This document shows, piece by piece, positions 1-4,823 of a DNA stretch of 8,434 nucleotides. Every line of letters starts with the position of its first letter. The first letter of the stretch is position 1. A program made the position numbers and the translations under genes. Source of the stretch: CBDUQP01 sp965369385. GTDB taxonomy: Bacteria; Planctomycetota; Phycisphaerae; SM23-33. The DNA lies in assembly GCA_965369385.1 (NCBI GenBank), contig CBDUQP010000136.1, positions 1-8,434 on the forward strand, read 5' to 3'. Below the pieces are notes generated by a model. That model was not told the origin of the DNA. It searched no databases and saw nothing but the letters and a program-made list of their open reading frames with translations.

Positions 1-129
1 GGGCATCCTTTCCGGGGGCTGCGTCTCGTCCCCGATTTCATCGGGATCGAGCCTTACCACCCGGCTACTAACCCAGCGGACCTCCGGCCCGCAACGACGA
101 AAGCAACCGATAAAGGCGACAATCACAAC
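1..129 (+). repeat. Copy A of long structured repeat (left edge, partial)
   Basis: This segment aligns without gaps to 1073-1112 and then, after a 20-bp insertion in the other copy, continues to match up to about 1220. It contains the conserved core TTCCGGGGGCTGCG (10-23), a hairpin CCCGAT/ATCGGG (31-36 with 40-45, loop of 3), the stretch CCCGGCTACTA and a second hairpin CGGACC/GGCCCG (77-82 with 86-91). The GC-rich hairpin that opens the other two copies would lie just left of position 1, so this copy is cut by the window edge. Its orientation matches the copy at 1037-1220 and is opposite to the copy at 283-421. No protein is supported here. It is most likely a solo relative of the element flanking the transposase gene. 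Confidence 0.85.
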
Positions 130-222
130 GACCGCAAGCAAGCTGGGCCATTGGGAGCCAGCCGCATGAACACTACCCCGGCTCTTCCATGTCGATTAAC
201 GCCCCCGCCTTTGCAGTTGTTG

Positions 223-311
223 CCGTCCGGGCCGAAGGTCCGACCTGTCCGCCGTAGCTCGCAGAGCGGAGGAGGAGATATTAGCTGTTACCGTCCGGGC
301 CGAAGGTCCGA
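223..311. repeat. Duplicated 21-bp hairpin unit with an intervening stem-loop
   Basis: A 21-bp sequence beginning CCGTCCGGGCCGAAGG occurs exactly twice, at 223-243 and 291-311. Each copy folds as CGGGCC-GAA-GGTCCG (228-242 and 296-310; 6-bp stem with one G-T pair). Between them a third stem-loop forms from TCCGC (248-252) and GCGGA (266-270). The second unit belongs to repeat copy B. The first looks like an extra copy of the same hairpin followed by unrelated sequence. Clusters of short GC-rich hairpins next to a RAYT gene resemble the REP/BIME arrangement known from other bacteria; applying that name here is inference. Confidence 0.75.
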
Positions 312-421
312 GGGGATATTAGCCGGGTGGTAAGCTCTAATCCCGATGTATATCGGGATTGGTGCGCAGCCCCCGGAACCCGGCTCCCCCTTCATACCCG
401 CCGCGAAGGGGCGGGGGGAAA
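283..421 (-). repeat. Copy B of long structured repeat, inverted arm left of the transposase gene
   Basis: Read on the minus strand from 421 downward, this aligns with the plus-strand copies at 1-129 and 1037-1220. It opens with a GC-rich hairpin (397-402 CCCGCC with 410-415 GGCGGG), then the core GTTCCGGGGGCTGCG (reverse complement of 365-379, 15 bp identical to 1081-1095), then a perfect 9-bp hairpin AATCCCGAT/ATCGGGATT (339-347 with 352-360, loop gtat), then TTACCACCCGGCTA and the CGGACC/GGCCCG hairpin (296-310). It begins about 3 bp beyond the stop codon of the transposase gene. With copy C it forms inverted arms around that gene. Confidence 0.85.
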
Positions 422-423
422 GT

Positions 424-870
424 CTATGCGTGCAAGTATCGCTCGTCATACGAAATATCGTGCCGCTTAAACAACTCTATCAATTCCTCATTGAACGTCA
501 TCTTACGATGATGCTCCTGCTGGCTGCGGATATATGCAGCCACGCTTTCCAATTGGGATTTCGATACGCTGAACGCTGAATAGCCATCCTGCCATGCGAA
601 CTCCGCAAGCTCCGATTCTATCTCGTGCAGCCATCGGGAAGATGCGCCTTTGATATCGCGCACGAAGTCGGACACTGCCAGCGTTGCCGGGACGCCGGCC
701 GCAAGGTGCAGGTGGTCCGGCTGGCCGTTGCCATCGAATAGCTTCCCTCCGAGATCGCGGACGATGCCGCCAATGTAGCCGATGGTCCGGGAAAGCAATT
801 CCGGCTCTAGCCATGGATGGCGATTCTTCGTGGCGAAAACAATATGATATTGCAGATTTGTGTATGACAT
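424..870 (-). CDS. REP-associated tyrosine transposase (RAYT, IS200-like Y1 HUH family)
   Basis: A 148-residue single-domain HUH endonuclease of the Y1 transposase family. The metal-binding motif is H53-L-H55 in the segment PDHLHL, and the catalytic tyrosine is Y113 in AAYIRSQQEHH, the usual tyrosine-helix motif. The block WQDGYSAFSVS (93-103) is typical of RAYT and IS200 proteins. Such enzymes cut and rejoin single-stranded DNA at hairpins through a phosphotyrosine link, and RAYTs act on REP palindromes. The start is supported by AAGGGA (reverse complement of 879-884) 8 nt upstream of the ATG. The frame is full length with both catalytic elements, so the protein is probably functional. Inverted repeat arms lie on both sides (283-421 and 1037-1220). 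RAYTs are usually domesticated and single copy whereas IS200 elements are mobile; the window alone cannot decide between them. Confidence 0.94.
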   Translation of the reverse strand: MSYTNLQYHIVFATKNRHPWLEPELLSRTIGYIGGIVRDLGGKLFDGNGQPDHLHLAAGVPATLAVSDFVRDIKGASSRWLHEIESELAEFAWQDGYSAFSVSKSQLESVAAYIRSQQEHHRKMTFNEELIELFKRHDISYDERYLHA

Positions 871-890
871 GGCGCGTATCCCTTATGCTG

Positions 891-920
891 ATTATGAGCG
901 TATGTTGAGGATACCGGCAA
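891..920 (-). promoter_or_regulatory. Possible sigma70-like promoter of the transposase gene
   Basis: On the minus strand, TTGCCG (reverse complement of 915-920) is followed after 18 bp by CATAAT (reverse complement of 891-896). This gives 4/6 and 5/6 matches to the E. coli consensus. Transcription would start close to the ribosome binding site at 879-884, leaving a very short leader. This is a weak call from consensus matching only, and promoter rules in the host are unknown. Confidence 0.25.
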
Positions 921-924
921 TGGT

Positions 925-944
925 GAATGTTTGCGAATGTTTGG
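925..944. repeat. 10-bp tandem repeat upstream of the transposase gene
   Basis: GAATGTTTGC (925-934) is followed directly by GAATGTTTGG (935-944), identical at nine of ten positions. It lies just beyond the putative -35 element of the transposase gene, one helical turn per unit, so it could be a protein binding site. No known operator matches it. Confidence 0.45.
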
Positions 945-1036
945 GTTCTTCAGGGAGGAGATTATTCTTATTGGAGCGTCTGGTTCCTCGTTGCAAGCAG
1001 AGGCCATTCGACAAGCGATTCTTCTACTGTCCAGCA

Positions 1037-1220
1037 CTCCCCCCGCCGCCTTCGGGGCGGGTTTTAGGGGGGGGGCATCTGTTCCGGGGGCTGCGACTCG
1101 TTCCCGATTTCACCTGCCTGCCGGCAGGCAGGTCGGGACCGATTCTTACCCCCGGCTACTAGCCCAGCGGACCTCCGGCCCGCAACGACAAGAGCAACCG
1201 ACAAAGGCAACAAGCACAAG
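1037..1220 (+). repeat. Copy C of long structured repeat, inverted arm right of the transposase gene
   Basis: It opens with the GC-rich CCCGCCGCC...GGGCGGG hairpin region (about 1041-1061) followed by GTTTTAG, then the core GTTCCGGGGGCTGCG (1081-1095), the CCCGAT...TCGGG hairpin (1103-1108 with 1133-1137), CCCGGCTACTA and the CGGACC/GGCCCG hairpin (1168-1182). Similarity to copy A (1-129) continues past the last hairpin to about 1220, through GCAACGAC and AAAGGC blocks. Relative to copy A it has one exact 20-bp insertion at 1113-1132. It mirrors copy B at 283-421. No coding sequence is supported inside it. Confidence 0.85.
1113..1132. repeat. 20-bp perfect palindrome inserted inside repeat copy C
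   Basis: CCTGCCTGCCGGCAGGCAGG is its own reverse complement, and with the flanking A (1112) and T (1133) the palindrome reaches 22 bp. Copy A reads CCCGATTTCA directly into TCGGGA at 40/41, whereas copy C has these 20 bp exactly between the two blocks, in the loop of the existing hairpin. Forward translation of this palindrome in one frame gives LPAGRQ, a string I recall seeing as a repeat-derived insertion in predicted proteins of uncultivated bacteria. That recollection is unverified here. Confidence 0.85.
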
Positions 1221-1329
1221 ATGATCGCGGCCGGCGGTTTTCATGCATCTGCGGGATATGTGAGGATGTTACTGCTTGGCGCGTGCGGGGTTGGGTGGTA
1301 GATTGGTTTGTGTTGCGTGTTCTGGATTT

Positions 1330-1348
1330 GCCCGCCTATCCGGCGGGC
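1330..1348. repeat. Short GC-rich inverted repeat
   Basis: GCCCGCC (1330-1336) and GGCGGGC (1342-1348) form a perfect 7-bp stem with loop TATCC, followed by AGGC. A related but imperfect block, CCCCGCCTACCGGCGCGGGCAGG, split by the same CTA-CCGG centre, occurs at about 1713-1735. Both lie beside copies of the GGGCGGAC repeat family, so the pair may be parts of one composite intergenic element. Confidence 0.6.
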
Positions 1349-1410
1349 AGGCCGCGTTTTTCACGAATCCATGCGCCTGTCGCGGACGACCGGGCGGACC
1401 CTCCTTCCGG

Positions 1411-1434
1411 CGGGCGGACACATAGGTCCGCCCC
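1411..1434. repeat. GGGCGGAC-type palindromic repeat, copy 1
   Basis: GGGCGGAC (1412-1419) and GTCCGCCC (1426-1433) form a perfect 8-bp stem around the loop acatag. The 16 bases CGGGCGGACACATAGG (1411-1426) recur exactly at 1693-1708. It ends 28 bp before the start codon of the small membrane-protein frame at 1462. Confidence 0.8.
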
Positions 1435-1461
1435 TACGGGAACAGCATCGAAAGGATAACA

Positions 1462-1707
1462 ATGAAGAAGCAACAGTCTGCAGCAATCAGAATAGGGGCA
1501 AGCTTGTCTGCCGTCTCAGCCATACCCTTCATCATGTGTATGTGTATGTCGGGCGATATGCGATACCATAATCACTACCTCCGGCTGATGGAGACTGAGG
1601 GCGGCAGGGAATCGTTTTTCTATCTGTTTGCCGGCGTCACGATATCGGCAATAATGGTGTTCTGCTCGTTCATGTTCGGCCGTAAGGACGGCCGGGCGGA
1701 CACATAG
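1462..1707 (+). CDS. Possible small two-helix membrane protein, unknown function
   Basis: An 81-residue frame I do not recognise. The start is favoured by AAAGGA (1451-1456), 5 nt before the ATG. The N-terminus carries charges (MKK, R10), then come a hydrophobic stretch at about residues 12-29 and a second at about 52-73 (FFYLFAGVTISAIMVFCSFM), with a polar loop rich in His, Arg and Glu between them. This fits a small inner-membrane hairpin protein. The last codons, R78-A-D-T and the TAG stop, lie inside the palindromic repeat at 1693-1708, so the present C-terminus is repeat-derived and the original end may have been lost or replaced. A gene or a gene remnant are both possible. The ribosome binding site and the two clean hydrophobic segments are the only support. 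Confidence 0.45.
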   Translation: MKKQQSAAIRIGASLSAVSAIPFIMCMCMSGDMRYHNHYLRLMETEGGRESFFYLFAGVTISAIMVFCSFMFGRKDGRADT

Positions 1708-1716
1708 GCCCGCCCC
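1693..1716. repeat. GGGCGGAC-type palindromic repeat, copy 2
   Basis: It shares 16 exact bases with the copy at 1411-1426. The stem is GGGCGGAC (1694-1701) with GCCCGCCC (1708-1715), one mismatch, loop acatag (1702-1707). The TAG in the loop (1705-1707) is the stop codon of the small frame 1462-1707. A related GC-rich block follows at about 1713-1735. Confidence 0.8.
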
Positions 1717-1740
1717 GCCTACCGGCGCGGGCAGGCCCTA

Positions 1741-2076
1741 CCTTATCCCCATTTCGCGGCACGTCTGCGCGCTTCCATATATCTACATACTGACCAGGCG
1801 GGCGAGATTTGATGCAGGCTTTTGTGCAAAAACAGTCGGCTGCTTTTGGGGATTCACAAAAAGCATGCGAATCGGGACGCAAAATGGCCAATGTTACGCA
1901 CGTTCATTATTCCGACCGGGACGGGCATACTAACGGCCGGGATGACAGCCGGTTAGCAGTTTCACACAATGGTGCACAAGTACCTACCCATGTAACTTTT
2001 TGTACCTTTTTGCTCAAAGCTCCGCCATGGCCCGCGCGGCCGGGGGTTTCGAATAATCGGTGGGAATTCATCTCAC
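1741..2076. other. Intergenic stretch without a supported gene
   Basis: The longest open frames here have no ribosome binding site, no hydrophobic pattern and no recognisable domain, and they overlap one another on opposite strands. Visible structure is limited to an imperfect hairpin CTAACGGC/GCCGGTTAG (1930-1937 with 1948-1956, one bulge) and a tandem 10-mer TGTAACTTTT-TGTACCTTTT (1991-2010). There is no tRNA cloverleaf. Confidence 0.6.
1991..2010. repeat. 10-bp tandem repeat
   Basis: TGTAACTTTT (1991-2000) is followed directly by TGTACCTTTT (2001-2010), nine of ten positions the same, and then TG begins a third partial unit. It lies in a long gene-free stretch. The role is unknown; one-turn spacing would suit a protein binding site. 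Confidence 0.45.
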
Positions 2077-2116
2077 AAAAAGGAGCAGGCACGCCGGGAC
2101 TGGCCCGACGTGCCTG
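2077..2116 (-). terminator. Intrinsic terminator of the VIT/VWA gene
   Basis: CAGGCACG (2086-2093) pairs perfectly with CGTGCCTG (2109-2116). After one C/A mismatch the stem continues as CGGG/CCCG (2095-2098 with 2104-2107) around loop ACTGG. On the minus strand the hairpin is followed by CTCC and then five T (complement of 2077-2081). Stem strength, tail and its position about 127 nt beyond the stop codon of the minus-strand gene 2243-4522 all fit Rho-independent termination. Confidence 0.75.
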
Positions 2117-2242
2117 AAGCGAAGACAGCATTTGGATCGCGGATGCCCCACCCGTTATTGAAGCACCCACACGGTAGTCTCTCTCCCACCGCGGTACTGT
2201 TATGCTGCCTTGTCTCGACGAAGTTCGTAGAACGAAGACGGG

Positions 2243-4522
2243 CTACTCGATGAGGTAAAGCTGGCCTCGTAGTCTGATCAGCAGTTGCTGCTTGGGTTGC
2301 TGTGATGCCAGAAGGCGATTCTCTTCGACACTGTTGAGTTTGGTCAGGGCGAAGTACTCGTCGCTGAAACGCTTGACTCGCTGCAGTTGTCCCTCGACCT
2401 TCTTGAGGTCAAGCTGGGCGGTGTCGGCGGTCTTCCAGATGTTCTTGCGGCGGTAGAGCGTCTGGTTGCCCACTTGGGATACGGATTCCATTGCCGGGCC
2501 GGAGACGGCGTCGGCTGCGTAGTCTTTCTTGTTCGATACGCCATACGACTGCACCTTGCCGCCCTTGGCTTTGGGAGCCTGTATTGCGAAGTTGTAGAGT
2601 TGGCGGTTCTTTGCGGCCATTCCGCCGGCTACGCCGCTGGTTCTCTGGGCGGACTTCACGTTGCCGACTGCCGTGGCCCGCAGCTCCTTCTTCGCGGACA
2701 GGTCGGTGGTCTCGTCGGCCAGGAAGCTGGTGTACGGCGTCATGATTCCGTGTTTCAGGCTGAGGGCGACGATCTCGTCGACGACTTCCTTGTCCTTGCC
2801 ATGCAGCTGGACCTGGTCCAGCAGATATCCGATGCGCCGCATGGCCCATATCTTCTCGACAAACGCGTAACGAACGTCCTTGCCGGGCTTGCTGTACTTG
2901 ATGGGATAGGTGAAGGACTTCGGCTCGCCGCGATACTTGCCGGATATCTGTAGCCCGGTTTTTTGGGGTCTGGCGCCTGGTATGAGGGCACCGTAATTCA
3001 TGAGGAAATCGTATCGACCGACAACCACGATCTGATCGCCTTCGAACAGGTCGCCGAGTTCACGCGGGTAGATGTCGGTGAGTCTGGCACCGCCCACGCT
3101 CAGCTTCAGATCCGTCATCATCGGATTGCGGATCTTGCCGTATAACGCAGACACCTTCCGCTCGATGGGCTCGTTCTCGCGAACGTATTCGCTTCGGCCG
3201 CCATTTTGGGCGGTGAGCTTGTCCAGCAGGCGAATATTCACATTGTTGCCCACTCCGAATGCAAACACTCGCACGCCGGCGGTATTGGCTTTCTTGGTAT
3301 CGGCCAGGATGGTCTTCTCGTCCCTCTTGCCCACGGTTGGCAGACCGTCGGTGAGGAACATTACGTATTTCGGCCGGAAGAGGGTACGATTGGTAATCAT
3401 CTCAGCCGTCATCTCTTTCATGGCGGCTTGCAGTGCGCTGTGGATATCAGTACCCCCGCCTGCGCTTATGGCGTCTACCTTCTCGGTGGCTTCCTTGATG
3501 GCTGCGGGGCCGGCGGTTTTCAGCGAATCGAAAAACTTGTCCACCGAATCGCTGTATGTAATCACATTGAAACGGTCGGATTCGTTCAGGTTCCGCAGGA
3601 TGAAACCAAGGGCATCCTTGGCTTGTGCGATGCGTTTACCGCTCATGGAACCGCTGCGATCCAGCACGAACACGATATCCTTCGGCTGGACGGCTGAGCC
3701 TTTCTCGCGGATATTTGGGGTAACCAGCAACATGAAGTAGCCGGGCTTTCCGGGGATCGGCTGATATGTCATGAACGTAGCGCCGACGCTTTCGTTGGCG
3801 GCTTTGTAGTAGAGCAGGAAGTCCTCGGTGGGCAGGGCCTTCTTCTCAGCGTATTTGGCGATGACATGCCGGGGGCCCTTTCGCGTGATCGTCACCTTGT
3901 GGCTGGGCGAATGGATGGAGGTGATGTCGGCGGCGGACTTGATATCAACGGTGACCTGCACATCCTCGATGGGCCTGGCGGAGAACTTCTCCGTATTCAG
4001 CGGATACCACACCTGCACGAGGTCGGCGTCCTTCTTACACACATTGCGATACGAGACGGCCACGCGTGCGGGCTTGCCCGGCATCAGCGGAAACGCCTTG
4101 GTGCGATAGAGCCCAAAGCCCACGTACTCCAGCAGTGCGGGGTCCTTCTTCTTGCGGACGATGCCCTCGTAGATTCGCCGGGCGTCCTCGGCCTTCATGA
4201 GCTTGGCGGGCATCTCCTTGCCATCCACGATGAGTGTCATATTGTCGATGGCGGCACCGGGCGGGACTGGGAATAGATACTCGACCTCGATCATCCCCTT
4301 GCCCGTATTGACGAACTGCTGATCGATGGAAACCGTGGCCACCTGGTTGCGTATCTGGATGTCCACGTGATGATATTTGACGGCCCAGCTCTGCCGCACG
4401 CGAATATCGGGGCGGATGGGAACTATCATTCCATCGGCAAACGCACAGGGCGCAGCCGCCAGCAACATCGCCAACATCATGGACGTGAGAATAGTTCGGT
4501 ATGCGTTGTTCATTGCTTTCAT
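2243..4522 (-). CDS. Exported VIT and VWA domain protein (inter-alpha-trypsin inhibitor heavy-chain-like)
   Basis: 759 residues. A Sec signal peptide spans about 1-29 (hydrophobic TSMMLAMLLAAAP, likely cut after AFA). A VIT domain follows at about 40-165, with the hallmark block QQFVNTG...EYLFPVP (69-87) and YEG at 118-120. A von Willebrand A domain spans about 280-465 with a complete MIDAS: D288-R-S290-G-S292, T358 in GGGTD, and D392 in LTDG, so divalent-metal-dependent ligand binding should be intact. The C-terminal part has the helical segment common in this family (HGIMTPYTSFLADE, 591-604) and a final beta-rich module (about 685-759). The start has GGGAGA 7 nt upstream. Bacterial VIT/VWA proteins are thought to act in surface or periplasmic protein interaction, but no partner is known here. 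It stands alone, divergent from bioA, with its own terminator. No lipobox, sortase motif or C-terminal membrane anchor is visible. Confidence 0.95.
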   Translation of the reverse strand: MKAMNNAYRTILTSMMLAMLLAAAPCAFADGMIVPIRPDIRVRQSWAVKYHHVDIQIRNQVATVSIDQQFVNTGKGMIEVEYLFPVPPGAAIDNMTLIVDGKEMPAKLMKAEDARRIYEGIVRKKKDPALLEYVGFGLYRTKAFPLMPGKPARVAVSYRNVCKKDADLVQVWYPLNTEKFSARPIEDVQVTVDIKSAADITSIHSPSHKVTITRKGPRHVIAKYAEKKALPTEDFLLYYKAANESVGATFMTYQPIPGKPGYFMLLVTPNIREKGSAVQPKDIVFVLDRSGSMSGKRIAQAKDALGFILRNLNESDRFNVITYSDSVDKFFDSLKTAGPAAIKEATEKVDAISAGGGTDIHSALQAAMKEMTAEMITNRTLFRPKYVMFLTDGLPTVGKRDEKTILADTKKANTAGVRVFAFGVGNNVNIRLLDKLTAQNGGRSEYVRENEPIERKVSALYGKIRNPMMTDLKLSVGGARLTDIYPRELGDLFEGDQIVVVGRYDFLMNYGALIPGARPQKTGLQISGKYRGEPKSFTYPIKYSKPGKDVRYAFVEKIWAMRRIGYLLDQVQLHGKDKEVVDEIVALSLKHGIMTPYTSFLADETTDLSAKKELRATAVGNVKSAQRTSGVAGGMAAKNRQLYNFAIQAPKAKGGKVQSYGVSNKKDYAADAVSGPAMESVSQVGNQTLYRRKNIWKTADTAQLDLKKVEGQLQRVKRFSDEYFALTKLNSVEENRLLASQQPKQQLLIRLRGQLYLIE

Positions 4523-4823
4523 CGTTTGTTCTCCCGGAAATTCATGCCAACTACCTCGAAAACGTCACAAATGCTTTATAGCGTGGAATGAAATCAAATC
4601 CGCAGCTTTTGGCAATTTTTCGCGATCTTCGCGATCTTCGGCGGCCTTCTACGGGATTTGATGCCCGATGCCCGCAAAGGTTCCCGAATCTTTCTGTATT
4701 TCAGATATGCCAAACCGCAGATTCCCTTTTATAGCAGCCCAATCCACAATAATATAGTAGCATCGCCCCTGCCGGCCGGTTTGCAGGCAGCCATAACTGC
4801 CGTCATGAAGGATTGTTGACCGA
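4523..4823. promoter_or_regulatory. Divergent promoter region between the VIT/VWA gene and bioA
   Basis: Both flanking genes must be transcribed from this 301-bp spacer. Its left and central parts are AT-rich compared with the coding sequence. On the bioA side TATAGT (4753-4758) is a possible -10 but lacks a convincing -35. On the other strand TATAAA (complement of 4575-4580) has the same problem. A 9-bp tandem TCGCGATCT (4620-4628 and 4629-4637) sits near the middle. I see no BirA-, BioR- or BioQ-type operator and no riboswitch that I recognise. Confidence 0.5.
4769..4801 (+). promoter_or_regulatory. Possible alternative hairpins in the bioA leader
   Basis: Three short complementary segments occur in a row: CTGCC (4769-4773), GGCAG (4786-4790) and CTGCC (4797-4801). 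The middle one can pair with either neighbour but not both. The second pairing (loop CCATAA) would end 5 nt before the AAGGAT ribosome binding site of bioA (4807-4812). The stems are only 5 bp, so this may be chance. Confidence 0.3.

Noticed and set aside
860..1224. Plus-strand frames across the right repeat arm as a protein gene
   Set aside because: They translate the palindromic repeats themselves, including the inserted 20-mer, and have no coding signals.
1..1740. CRISPR array
   Set aside because: The repeats differ in length, spacing and orientation and are palindromic GC-rich units. There is no regular repeat-spacer pattern and no cas gene.
2041..2065. tRNA gene suggested by a T-loop-like GGTTTCGAAT
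   Set aside because: No acceptor stem, anticodon arm or D arm can be folded around it on either strand.
1809..2170. Overlapping open frames on both strands as possible genes
   Set aside because: No ribosome binding site, no domain or hydrophobic pattern, and the minus-strand frame runs through the terminator hairpin of the VIT/VWA gene.
2387..3740. Long open frames opposite the VIT/VWA gene
   Set aside because: They are antisense shadows of a gene with clear signal peptide, VIT and VWA motifs, a result of GC-biased codon use.
4433..4522. VIT/VWA protein as a lipoprotein through C26
   Set aside because: Proline precedes the cysteine (AAAPC), which does not fit a lipobox; AFA just after it fits ordinary signal peptidase cleavage.
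4523..4823. BirA, BioR or BioQ operator upstream of bioA
   Set aside because: No long inverted repeat resembling the known biotin operators was found in the spacer.
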